DNA from: Gliomastix tumulicola
Lineage: Eukaryota > Ascomycota > Sordariomycetes > Hypocreales > Bionectriaceae
Direction of reading: 5' to 3'
NCBI GenBank assembly: GCA_001599755.1
Contig: BCHX01000006.1
Coordinates: forward strand, 541,698 to 605,697
DNA length: 64,000 nucleotides
Shown: piece by piece, positions 10,838 through 21,601 of the stretch
Numbering within the stretch: position 1 is the first letter of the stretch
Layout: every line of letters begins with the position of its first letter
Made by a program: the position numbers and the translations under genes
The notes under the pieces: generated by a model
Seen by the model: only the letters and a program-made list of their open reading frames with translations
Databases searched by the model: none
Told to the model about the DNA's origin: nothing

Positions 10838-10842
10838 TCATG
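10812..10842. repeat. (ATT)n/(ATC)n microsatellite at HET stop
   Basis: About seven ATT-type units are followed by several ATC units that run into the stop codon of the HET gene on the minus strand. Slippage here could move the stop or extend the protein. Confidence 0.85.
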
Positions 10843-10930
10843 ATGCTGCGTCAAGCACGCCTGCAATCGACGGCCTGTTCCTCTCGGAGCTCGAGCTCTG
10901 AAACATTCGTCGTGGCGATGCCGGACTCTG

Positions 10931-10979
<49 letters not shown>

Positions 10980-12853
10980 CTCTCTACTGATCCCCGTGTG
11001 ATGAACTGCACATCTGCCGAGTACGTCTTCTCGAGGCCGCCTCCGAGTCTGTTGACCCGGATCTCGTGCAGCGTCCGCGCCTTGTCGCGCACCATGACGA
11101 CGATCGGGACCTTCTCCTGGGCGACGCTCCCCGTCGCATCGGCGTAGTTCTCGAAGATGAGGTCGCTCACATACCGCTGCGTGTCCCGGCTCGCCACAGC
11201 CGAATGCAGCCGCTTCACGAGCAGCGCCTCGACCTCGCCGTTGCTGTGGCCCGTCTCCCCCCTGCAGGTGCCCCTGTCGCAGAAGATGGCGAACCAGGGC
11301 AGGGCGCGGCTGAACGACGTGTGCGGCCGCGCGGGGATCCCGCACACGACGCTCACGCGGACCTTGACGCTTGCTTCGCCGTCGCCGAGCATGACCACCA
11401 TGTTGTCCCACCAGAGCGGCTCCCCGGCGCTGTTGATGCTCAGCCTGAACTCGCGCAGGATGAGGGGGCAGTGCGACGCGTCGATGCGGTTCGCGTCGAG
11501 CATCTCGCGCGCGTCGGAGCCCAGCGTAGACAAAGATGTCGGCTGGGGTGGCCCGCCGTTGAACTCGGTGAGGTTGCGGATCAGCCTGCGGCGGTAGAGG
11601 AGGAAGAGCCGGTGCTGGGCGAGGAGCATCATGAAGGAGAGGTGCGAGAGTCCAAGCGTTGCCGCGACCATGTGGCGTGGCGCAGCGCTCACAGGCGAAG
11701 ACGAGGATGAGGATGAGTCGAAGCATGTCGTGAAGCGCGCAGGATCCTCGAGTATGTCTGGCCTGAAGCGGACGTAGATGTCGCCAAACCTGTGTAGGAG
11801 GATGCCGACCCTCGCTGACCACCCGTGAGAGCCGCGGTCCATGCCCATGTAGTTGAACACCTGCGTCAGCTCCATCCCCTGGGCATCCAGTAGCGGCCAG
11901 GCCTGGCTGGCGACGCTCCTCTCCCTCCGCTCCTCTGCATCCCTCCCTCCTCGCGGATAGATGACCAGCTCGCCGCTGTCCGTGAACGACAGCCTATTCC
12001 GCGCGAAGAAGACGTCTGCGCGCGACGCCATCTTGGAGCAGAGCGCAAACTCGGCCGGCGACCGCGCCAGCACGCCCCGATACCAGGGAGCATGTCCGTC
12101 CTGCGTCCAAGCTAGCAGGCTCGCGTCGCACTGCCGCCGCGCAATCTCCCTCTGCAGCCTCTCAAACGCCTTCACGCCCCCTTCCCCGTAGAGCAGCGGC
12201 ATGTTGACGTCGAAGATGCCGAGCAGGCAGTACGCGATGTCCTCCGCGCGCGTCGTCCCGCGGTGCGCGGCCCAGCACATGCGACGCGCGACGGCGACGG
12301 CGTGTCTGCGCTCGGCGTCTTCGAGCACATCCTCGTCGACGCCCGTGATGTCGGACAGCAGACCCTGCAGCATCTCCTTGGTGCCGATCTGGACCCAGCC
12401 GCTGTCGTAGAAGACAATGGTCGGCGAGGCGATGAGCTCCTGCAGCGTCCAGCCGCGGTAGAACCACTGGCACCGCGCGAGCGCGTCCTTCCCGGGGACA
12501 TCCCCCGCCGCGGCGCCGTCAGGCACAGCGTAGTCGTCGAGGTAGGCGTAGCAGCAGCTCGCGCAGGCGTACCACTCAAACATGGAGTTGATGGCCTCGC
12601 TCAGCTCCGCGCTGCTGGACTTGTCGATGCAGCACGTGTCGATCCAGACGTACTGATACCGGTTCTTCCGCGCCTGGTCACACGTGAGCTGCACCTTGCG
12701 CCAGCCCTGCTTCTGCTCGGTGGCGCGCTCGCGGCGCTGCATGTCCTGGAAGAGGATCTCCTCGTCGCGCCATGTGTGCGAGAGGATGGCGTAGACGCTG
12801 GGCGGGTTGGCGAAGTAGACGAGCTGGTAGGTGTTGACATCGACGAGCCACAT
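10838..12853 (-). CDS. HET-domain protein, complete
   Basis: This single open frame gives 671 residues. The HET domain fills roughly residues 1-240, with AILSHTWRDEEILFQDM, WIDTCCIDKSSSAELSEAINSMFEWY, CYAYLDDY, CQWFYRGWTLQELIASP and the later CLLGIFDVNMPLLYGEG. The last of these is the usual end of the domain in the HET group that starts by rating small disputes of self and non-self. The middle and C-terminal half are unassigned. Close to the C-terminus a 58-base run of a GGCTCT hexamer encodes about ten Ser-Gln pairs, followed by a basic, Ser-rich end. By family knowledge it would act in heterokaryon incompatibility or a related death response. It is the likely paralogue of the partial HET gene at the left edge. 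Confidence 0.92.
10926..10983. repeat. GGCTCT hexamer tandem repeat in HET gene
   Basis: Nearly ten perfect 6-base units lie in frame within the HET gene and encode a Ser-Gln dipeptide tract on the minus strand. Unit changes keep the frame, so length variation between strains is expected. Confidence 0.95.
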
Positions 12854-15189
12854 GGTGCTGGTGCGTTATCCCGTGCACATGGCATCATGTGGAGGGTCCT
12901 TTGAGGATGGGGGGAGAGTAGTGAGCGACTTCATGATGATGGTATGAGTGATCGACGGAAACAAAGGCTGTGACATTGTGTGTTTTGCGTGTCTGAAAGA
13001 GTCTGACCAGTGCAGCTTAGAGGACGACGACTCTCTGGCTACCCTACACTACTTTCTCCCACTAACTATTGGGGGCCGGCCACCTTGGTGGTAGGGTCCT
13101 CTCATCGCCGTCTTGTCGTGCCATGCAGCAACTCCAGTATAAATAAGTGCGCTGAGCCATCCGACTGGTCAACTCGGTCGTGCCAGTTAACAGGTTTCGT
13201 GCAGCAAGACATGGAAGCCGGGCCTCCCGGAATTTGGCTGACTGCTTACCCCCTCGCCCAGGACGGCTGCCCACGCGATTGGTAGGCAATAGACTCATAG
13301 TAAACTGAACACATCATGTGTCGCATCGCTCTGAGAGTTGGAAGGCATGACGCAATAAATGGCATGACTCCAGAGGACCCTGACTGCCAGCTAGCTCCCC
13401 CATGGCGATAATTCCCCCTCATACCGCCTACGGAGTATCCTTCGGTATCTTTCTTACTAGTAGTATGCATACCCCCTACATGTGTAAAGTTGCGCCTCAA
13501 ACTCACAAGACGCCATGCCGAAGAGGCAAAATGAAATGCAATTCTTCTAGCGGGAAGTCTCACGAGCTTGTATCATGTCCTGTAGCCGTCCCTCGAGGGA
13601 GCCCGTCTACCCGCCGCTGCATGTACGGGATCGCGATCTGAGTCCTGGCAGGGCGTCAAACGACCAGAAACGAGCAAATACCTGCGGGGGTATTTCCCGC
13701 GCCATGTGAGACAGCCCGTCGGCAAGGGACTTTTTGCCTGATAAAGGCTGCGGACATGTCGGAGGATTCTGCCAGCTGTCAATAGCTCTATTACACCCTG
13801 ACCCGATCGCGTTCGTCCCATCAGGACGCTTTGTCGGCGCAAAATGTCCGGGCGTGATGTCTTTTGCGCGTCACAGGGGCCCTTTTGTGACACGAATAGG
13901 ACCAGGTTTGGGAGGGGGGGCAAAAAACGAAACCGAAAACACGTCATCTTGATCGACCGTGACAGAACAGTGCAGCAGTGAATTGTGCTGTATTACAGTG
14001 GTTGTAGGAACCTGAAATTCACCGCGGGCGGCTGCCCCTCTTCACCGCCCCGCTCATTCTTTCCCACCAGTCAGTGATCGAACCAATAAGACCCTGAAAT
14101 TCTCTGACTCAGCGACGAGCCTGTGTGGAGAATCCAGTCCGGCGAGAAAAAGGGACTGGGCAAATTCCCATTCCTCGACGAAATTCAGGGTAATGATCTG
14201 CGCTTGGCTCTTTTTTGGTTTAGGGGGCTCCAGCGGGATCAACAGCGTCGGCGAGCGAGGGAGCACGACTTTTGTACTCAGACAAAGGGAACATGCAAAA
14301 TCACCGAAAGTACAGAGAGCGAGGACGTCTGGAGCAATAGTTACGGGAATACGTCAGGTAGGGGAATGTGTGTGTGTGCACTGCAAAATACGAGGCAAAA
14401 AGGAGGGGGATTCAGCATAATTGCCATGTTGCGGAAGATGGGATTCTGTGGGCATCTGCCGTACTGGGATGGTCCCTTGAAAATTCCCCAGGGCGGTCAG
14501 GTGACGTCGCACGTGTGTCGTCGCGAGGACTTTCGAGGAACGCCTCACGGCATGGGAAGGCCGGACGCACAGTTGGTCTAGCGTCATGGCGACGCGAATC
14601 GAGAGTCAAGGGGTCTCATCGGACGAGCCAGTCGCGGCTCTGCACGAAGACACAGGGCAGGCACGCAGGGGCAGTGACAGACAGGCACGCATACAACAGA
14701 CAGTCGCCCCCTCCATCGCCACACGCCCGAGTCATCAGGCGGGCATGATGGGCGGCGCATGATGGTCAGGCCAGCAGGTCTTTGGTGCATACGGAGGGGG
14801 CCAATGGAAGGGGGACACATCATGGCCAAGTTCAAGAGCGCATCTGGCTGCCTTATTGTGTCGTGTAATACCGTACAACTCAGCGCACAATGCCAGTCCG
14901 CCTTGGCTCGCACGCTGTGAGAGCGGGATCAGCAAATACAGCACCCGTTTCAGCGCTCCGTTGCGCTCAACCAGTCCTAAAGGGGTTAGACCACGCAACT
15001 GCAGACACCGTCTTGTGGAACAACTCTGGAAAGTGGGCTGGGTGGGTTCTGGCGGGCTTCTTCGTCCAAGTCTCCCCCCAATGAGCTGCTCTCGATCTAC
15101 GGGCCTTGTCCTTCACCCGAGGATCGAAGAGAGCCTGCCCCGTCCTCCAAACCTCCATCATACATCGCTTACCAGAAACAGCCGTCGTG
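12854..15189. other. Intergenic, 2.3 kb
   Basis: This region lies between two divergent starts. Short open frames overlap on both strands without family motifs. The part near 15,000-15,189 should be the promoter and leader of the dehydrogenase-like gene. I see no RNA gene or repeat of note. Confidence 0.55.
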
Positions 15190-16212
15190 ATGCTGCCTGT
15201 CCCGCCGCCCACGACGCCCTTCCCTCCACCTCCCCCGCCTCCTCAACACCACGACGACGAGGACACGGTAGTGCCCGACGCGCCGCCTGCCGAGGAGTCT
15301 GCCACTGCGTCGGCCAGCGTCAACACCGACAGCGATGACAGCCCGGACACCGATAAGAGCGGCTTCAATGGCGCCGCGGCCACAGTCACCGATGAGACGC
15401 CGCCATCCGTCTCCGTCCGCACCGCAACCACGCCGGGCTCTGCCTCGGCCTGCCTGACGACGCCCTCGCCCCGCGACGTCCGCGACCATGCTGGGAGCAG
15501 CAGCAACCACTACCACTACTCGCCCAAGGTCGTCTACGGCGCCGGCGCCGTGTCTCGCCTCCCCACCGAGCTCGGCCGGCTGCACCTCGTCAGCCCGCTC
15601 ATCGTGAGCAGCCCGAGCCGCATCAGCCTCGCCCGACGCATCCAGGGCCTGATCCCCAACCTCGACTCGCGGATCCTCGACTCGGCCCTCGTCAATGTCC
15701 CGCAGCACGTCGTCGACGACGCCGTCTTCAGGATCACCGGCCGCGACTGCGTCATCAGCGTGGGGGGCACATCGGCCGTCGCCCTGGCCAAGTCCATCGC
15801 CGCCCGCAAGGACATCCCGCACATCTGCATCCCGACGACGTACAGCGGCTCCGAACACCCGACGCAGGACCACGCCCGCCGCCTCGAGCGCAAGGGGAGC
15901 CGGCGCAAGCGCAGCGGCAGCACCAGCAAGAGCCCTACGAGCACGGCCGGCACCACCATGAGCAAGAGCCCCAACGCCAACAAGAGCCCAGTCTCGAGCA
16001 AGAGCCCCGGCGGGAGCAGCCGCCACAGTCGACGCAGCGAGATCAAGTCACGACCTACCATCATCATTTACGACGAGGATCTCACCGCCACCGACACGCC
16101 GACACACTTCTCCGTCCCGAATGATGACAAGATCCCCGCCAAACCCCGTTATCGCTACTCCGACGACGACGATAACGCCCAGTGGTCGTACATCCATCTT
16201 CCTGGCGTCTAA
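15190..16212 (+). CDS. Truncated Fe-dependent dehydrogenase-like protein
   Basis: From ATG 15190 the frame gives 340 residues; it is open from 15106, which would add 28. The first 110 residues are Pro- and acid-rich. Residues from about 112 to 230 match the NAD-binding half of maleylacetate reductase and iron-containing alcohol dehydrogenases: PKVVYGAGAVSRLP, SPLIVSSPSR, VISVGGTSAVALAKSIA and HICIPTTYSGSE. Then come about 55 Lys/Ser/Pro/Arg-rich residues with several SKSP units. The family resumes with RPTIIIYDEDLTATDTPTHFSV, where normal enzymes continue into a Ser-Gly-Met-Asn-Ala block and metal-ligand histidines. Here the chain turns into an acidic tail and stops. No downstream exon restoring the metal domain was found. 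It is therefore unlikely to catalyse the usual reaction; a binding or regulatory role, or a decayed gene, are the options. Confidence 0.75.
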   Translation: MLPVPPPTTPFPPPPPPPQHHDDEDTVVPDAPPAEESATASASVNTDSDDSPDTDKSGFNGAAATVTDETPPSVSVRTATTPGSASACLTTPSPRDVRDHAGSSSNHYHYSPKVVYGAGAVSRLPTELGRLHLVSPLIVSSPSRISLARRIQGLIPNLDSRILDSALVNVPQHVVDDAVFRITGRDCVISVGGTSAVALAKSIAARKDIPHICIPTTYSGSEHPTQDHARRLERKGSRRKRSGSTSKSPTSTAGTTMSKSPNANKSPVSSKSPGGSSRHSRRSEIKSRPTIIIYDEDLTATDTPTHFSVPNDDKIPAKPRYRYSDDDDNAQWSYIHLPGV

Positions 16213-17941
16213 GGAACCTGGTTGGAGGAGGCATCGTCATTAGCACTACCGCCTGCCTCTCGAGACAACTATATCCTAGCCCGGGACCACACGACACCTG
16301 TTGAAGGGGGTGTTTTGAGCTCTCTTTTGAATGGACTTGTCCGCCACTCCGAGGCACGCCTATTTTTTTTCCCTTTTTCTCATCCTCAGTTTTCCTCTTT
16401 GCGGATCTCGTGTCTATTCCGCCCCTTCGTCACGTATCCCACCGACGACAAATCCCCCCTTTCCTTTTGCCATTTCCTTAGTGTCGATTCTTCCCCTACC
16501 AACATTTGACAACAACAAAAGATGAGGCCATCACGTCCTCGCCTCGTGAACCAGCTCAACTTGCGGTACTTGAAGCTTCCCACCGCCGAAAAACGCACAC
16601 TCGCCATTTTCCACCACCTTTTACCCACCCCCCACCTTTTGTCATCGAGATCGCCGACTTGTCGAAGGATGGAGTTTCGCGCCGCAATCCAACCAATCAA
16701 CTTGCGCCCAAGGAAACAACAGAAAGACGAAATTCCACTTTCGGGTTATCTTTGCGTTGTCCTTGGGAGGAAAACGGAAGCAGGGGCGGGCACGCAATTT
16801 TGCCCTGGGAGCTTAAATACGCTTTATTAGAAGCCGCTCGTCTATCGCGCATCCCGCCCCCGGACTTTCGCAACGCATTTTGTTTTGGGAAAACGCAAAG
16901 TAGAAAACGAAAGAAAAAAAAGAGAAGAAAAAAAACCGGAGGAGTCTCTGGATGAGCAAGGGGAGGAGGAGAACGAGGAGGGGAAAGAAGGGAGGGGGGA
17001 AACATGCGAAAGGAGGGGGTCCGGAGATGCCCATGCAGCAAGAGAACGGATACTCCGAGGCGATTTTTCAAAGGCGGTATACGGCATGCACTTCCGCTTA
17101 TGCTACTTTGGAAATGCCGATCCGACTCGAGGAGAAACGCAATTCCCCGCCCTTTTCGCCGGTCGAAATCGAGGAGGTTCTTCTCGCCAAAATTGGAGGG
17201 GAGAGGAGGGGTACGGACGAACGGACGGAAGCGAAGCTGAGAATGCAGAGGGAAGGTCGCTGAGAGAGAGACGCAACGTATCCCAAGCGGCGGCACAACC
17301 CGCTGCGCGCTACAACCAGACGAAAAAAAATCCCGGACAGCTGCTGGCGAGTTCACCCAGCCTGTGCGGATCGGGGATTTTCTGGGAACCAAGGGCTAAA
17401 ATTTTCTTTTCTTTTCCTCTCTTTTTTTTCTTTCCTTTTTCTTTATCATTTATAGAATGGGTTGGGTTTTGGGAAATGGGCATACACGAACGAAGCGAGC
17501 GAGCGACACGACGTAACGAGGCAGGGACACAACACGGTTCCCTTCCATGGTCTTTTTTTATCTTTTCTCGGTTTCGCTTCACTCCAGATATTACATCTTA
17601 CCGGTTTTTTTTTCTCTCTTTCCAGTACACGGTTTTTCGGCGTTGCTGTTGGCTCTTCAAAAATTGGGTGGCTTTGGTTTTAGCAACGGTGATATAGGTG
17701 GTTTTTGGATCGGTGTAGGGCCACGGGAAAAAACCACTTCTAGAGCCAGGTCACCTTTAGACGATAAATGCTATGCGTCTGAATCAATAGAAGAGCTCGG
17801 GCTGCAGACTGTGCTGCGCCTTCAAGAATGTGTGTCCAATGGCTATGTGTCCAGCCGTGCATCTATGTGTGGTATCCTATCTGGGTGTGCTGTATATACT
17901 CTATACCAAGTGAAGGTACTAGTATATACTGGGAAGCGCGC
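16213..17941. other. Convergent intergenic with strand-biased tracts
   Basis: The 1.7 kb between two gene 3' ends is unusual. It has a CT-rich stretch at about 16360-16500, a long GA-rich stretch at about 16885-17010, and another T/C-rich stretch at about 17400-17450. Long stop-poor frames occur on both strands (16885-17697 plus, 16697-17392 minus), but their peptides are low in complexity and I do not call them genes. A short frame from ATG 16522, preceded by an A-rich leader (ACAACAACAAAAG), could be a small or noncoding transcript. Confidence 0.5.
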
Positions 17942-19527
17942 CTAGTCCATGCCCTCGAAGCCCAGGATCCCGTGTGCGCCCATGGGTCCTAGCTTTTCCT
18001 TCTGCGCCTCCTTCCTCCGCTTCGCGGCCCGCTGCCTCATCTCCTCGACCATGCCATCGTCACTATCGTCGTCATCATGGTCATCGTCGCTCTCGTTTCC
18101 CGCGCCTCGCTTCGCGCCTCTCGTCTTCTTCTCCTCCTGGTCATTGTCATCGTCCCTAATTTCCTCTTCATCATCTTCATCATCATCATCATCATCATCA
18201 TCACCGGGATCGGAGCCAAACCCCTGGAGCTCCGACAGCTCCTCCCACACCTTGACCGTCTTCCCGCCCGCACTGATCAACCGCCCGCCGACGTCGAAAC
18301 CCAACGACACAACCCCCTCGATGTCGTCGTGGCGCAGATTCGCCGCAGAGAGCACCTCCCGCCTCACCAGGTCCACGAGCCGCAGCGACCCGTCGCCCAG
18401 CCCGCAGATCACGGCCTTGCCCAGGCCCATATCCTCGGGCACGAGCGTCAGCGCATCCAGACTCTCGCCCGCGACGAACGATCTCGCCTTCTGCCTCCTC
18501 TTCTTCCGTCCCCCGCCACCGCCGCCGCCGCCGCCGCCGAACGCACCGGCGCCCGCGCCCACGGGGTTGGGGTTGGGGTCGCTGCTGCTCACCATGTTGC
18601 CCGAGCTGACAATGATGCGCTCCTGCTGGTCGTCCCAGGACCCCTTGTCCCAGAGGGTGAGCACGCCCGTCCCCGTGCCGACGGCGACGACGCCGTTGCT
18701 ACGGTTCTTCTTGGGGCCCAGGCCGGGGATGAAGGTCGCGCTGAGCAGCTCGTCCTCCTGGTCTTCGCTGCGGACCATGACGCCCCGGCGGACGTCCGTC
18801 ACCGCGAGCGTCGTGCCGCCCGTGCTGACCCACTGCTTGGGGAAACCGCTGGTCGACTCTGCCGTGGGCGGCAGCGGCGTGATGCTGGAGACGTAGTCGG
18901 AGTGCGGGAAGTGCGTCTGCGCGGGTCGGCGGGCGAGCGCGCCCGTGGAGGAGTCCGCGCCGGCTTCGCGCAGGTCGACGATGTGCAGAGCGCCCGAGTC
19001 GGTCGCGAGGAGGAGGGAGTGCGGGTTGAGGGCGTGGAGGAGCGTCGGCGCGTCGGGCTGCGCGGTGGAGGTCGGGATGGCGAGTTTGGAGATGACGGCG
19101 CCGGTGAGGGGGTCGAAGTGCTTCACGAGGGAGTCCGTGCCGGCCGAGTACATCGCTATATTCATCCGGATTAGCACACGCGATCATCCGGAGCATTCAG
19201 GTAAGAAGAGTAAGTAAGTAGGTAACACCCACCCGATCCGTCGTGGGCGTAGGCGAGACACCGGCAGCTGCCCTTGTGCCTCCTCGTCTTCCACACAGTG
19301 TCAATGGCACTACCAGCACTCCTGCTGCTCAGGACACTCGAATTGGCCACATCCTCGTCGTCGTCGTCACCGTTGCCCGCATCGCTCGAGCTGGGGCCCG
19401 GGGGCGGCAGCCGGTACGTCTGGACGTGGCCGCTCGACAGGCCGACGGTGAGCAGCGGCTCCGTCGGGTGCAGGGCCGTCGTGAAGACGTCTGACTGCAG
19501 GGGCAGCGTGCAGAGATTCTCGAACAT
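17942..19527 (-). CDS. jip5: WD40 protein JIP5 (WDR55 family), ribosome biogenesis
   Basis: Two exons (19527-19233 and 19155-17942) join in phase to give 502 residues. The start MFENLCTLPLQSDVFTTALHP and then VGLSSGHVQTYRLP, DTVWKTRRHKGSCRCLAYA and MYSAGTDSLVKHFD are the diagnostic opening of JIP5. Later WD-type blades include VVAVGTGTGVLTLWDKG and VICGLGDGSLRLVDLV, with SAGGKTVKVWEE as the last blade. JIP5 is a nucleolar protein needed for 60S subunit formation in yeast. Oddities are an insert with about ten consecutive glycines followed by a basic KKRRQK stretch (around residue 325) and a long acidic, Asp-rich tail ending in GPMGAHGILGFEGMD, the last part of which is typical of the family. 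The gene looks intact. Confidence 0.93.
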
Positions 19528-21601
19528 GATTGACCGCGGGGCAAGTTGGAGCTCGCGATATCTCTGCTCTGGGAAAATGCTGCTTGTTGACTATTCTGAT
19601 GAAGTATCCATGGTTTCAGTTTCTAGAAATTTTGTCCATGTAAGCTCCGGTGGGGCGCCTTCAAGGTACAAGTGTGGCTAAACTCAATTCATACGTGCAC
19701 GGTCCTTCTTTGGATGACAGAAAGCCTCCGCCGTCTTTTACGTCACCCTCGAAGCTACCCTACATCAGCAGGACCCAGAACTTGGGGACAGAAGGCGAAT
19801 ATCTAAGTAGATACCACTCCGTCACATGTTTTTCCAGACTTTTGATGATGATAAGTCAATTTCGCCATGCCACTATCGGCAGCATATGGTCTAGATTCAG
19901 CCACCCAGTGTCGCGTGCCCTCCCGTCTCTGTCTTAAGATTCGTGATCTAGACCTTTGTCTTAACACACCGAAGAAGTGCTAGGCTTGAGCTTACGACCA
20001 TGGTCAGCTTGTGGTGGCTCATCCTCTAATACTGAGAGAAAATTCTTCTGCTCTTGCGTTGTTGTAGTTCGTTCTGAAGGATCAATCTGCAACTTGTCTA
20101 GAATTTCGTGGTTGACTATTACACCGATGACGGGCACCTCCGGCCGGGGTTCCAGGCTGTCAGTGCTGGCGCTCCCGCTCGAGCCTCCAATGCAGGCGAC
20201 ACCTGCAGCCCGCGCGTGGCATTGGATCGTCCTAGCCCTGTAGCATGGAATCCGGCACGAGGAGAAGCAGCAATGTCTCCGATAGGTCCCCGGCCGCGAT
20301 ACATGTCTGAGATATAGTGGCTGGGTGTATCCGTAATGTTGAATCATCCTGCTCCTGGTCAAGGCGTCATTCCACCCATGGCGATTGTGCTCTTTTGGTT
20401 CTTGCCGGATATTATTCTATGAACGCCATCTAGACAGTTTAGACATGTTGAAAATACTACCTTTGCTCGTAACGTGAGGAGCATCAACATCATCATGATC
20501 AACATGAGATGCTGCCACTCTGCTCAACCTGGACCGTCACAACCACCGGCGACCTCCCCTCAACGGCGTCTACCGATCGTGGCCTCGCTGAAGGGCGTCG
20601 GACAATACCCAGCCCGCCCGTCTCTCCCCCACGCCAGCCGGACGACCGCTGGTCCTACCTAATGTAATCGAGTAAAGTACCCCTCCATACATATCTACGC
20701 CGATAGTGACAACCCTCCGTGAATAAGCCCACTCACTGATAAGAAACAGCACCCTCCAAGCCTGGGGCTCTATTTCCGCGGTGCGTGTGTGGCCCCAGTT
20801 CCAGCGGACCGCCGCACGGAAGTCCACCTAACGCGAGCTTGCTAGGAATCAAACCACTACCCCCAGCCAGGCCCAGGGTTGTTTAGTTAGTTAGTTCATC
20901 TGCCAACGGTGTCTCCGCTGATAAGCTTTTCGATCCTGACTCGATGCAGACAGACGGGCAGTTCTCCACCCTCTCTCTCTCTCTGTGTCCCACGAGAGCT
21001 GTATGAACTCCTCCCGCACTTCCCAGCATTTCGGAATCCCCCTTCGCGTGCTCTCAGCTCGTAGCTTAACCACACACACGCACGCGCTACGGACGGGGCC
21101 AGCGGCTGAAGACGAAGCACCATACATAGAGCTCCCCGCAGAAAAACCAAGAGCGACGGTGTGTGGCTTGATAACCTTTGACCGGTCCCGGCCGAAGTCC
21201 AAGTCGTCCGCGCCGTTATCGCCAGCCCGGAGGCGACCTCGAGGGAAACCGAGGGCCAAAAATTCTAGATCCCAGTCCGATTGTCGCTAGTCGATCTCGT
21301 CCTTCTGGTGGGATTGGTGCTATCGTGACTGATCAGATTTATTTATCGTGAGAAACGGACGATATTATCTATCTATATATACCATCGGACCCTCGCCCCT
21401 GGTTGGTGATATCTGGATCAGACCACACGCGACTCGCAGCTGTATCAGGCACCACCATCTCCAGAGCCTTATAGCTCCCTGTGCGGCTTCAGCAGGTTCG
21501 CCGCCTCAATAACCGCGAGGCCATCTCCCAGTGCCTCCTCTCCCCCCCCCTCTATACGACTCATCAGTATTCTTCGACTCTTCGTCACCCTTCACTCAGC
21601 C
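19528..21601. other. Divergent promoter region, jip5 and purine permease
   Basis: This 2.07-kb region separates two divergent starts. The 280 bases before 21602 carry GATA-factor sites and a TATA-like run. The rest shows a short GTTA repeat near 20880-20896, a CT run near 20970-20985 and no credible gene. Confidence 0.6.
21343..21385. promoter_or_regulatory. Cluster of GATA-factor (AreA/NIT2) sites and TATA-like run
   Basis: Three HGATAR matches lie on the minus strand (CGATAA at 21343-21348, AGATAA at 21365-21370, AGATAG at 21369-21374), followed by a TATATATA run. They sit about 230-260 bases before the purine permease start. In Aspergillus the uap genes are under nitrogen control by AreA, so this cluster fits that mode. 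That it works here is inferred. Confidence 0.55.

Noticed and set aside
16885..17697. 270-codon plus-strand open frame between the dehydrogenase-like gene and jip5
   Set aside because: The peptide is Glu/Lys/Arg-rich then Phe-rich, following the GA and T tracts of the DNA. A similarly long frame exists on the other strand, and there is no motif.
18077..19174. 365-codon plus-strand frame
   Set aside because: It is antisense to jip5, whose WD40 and family motifs are clear; the peptide is Arg/Ala/Pro-rich as expected of a shadow.
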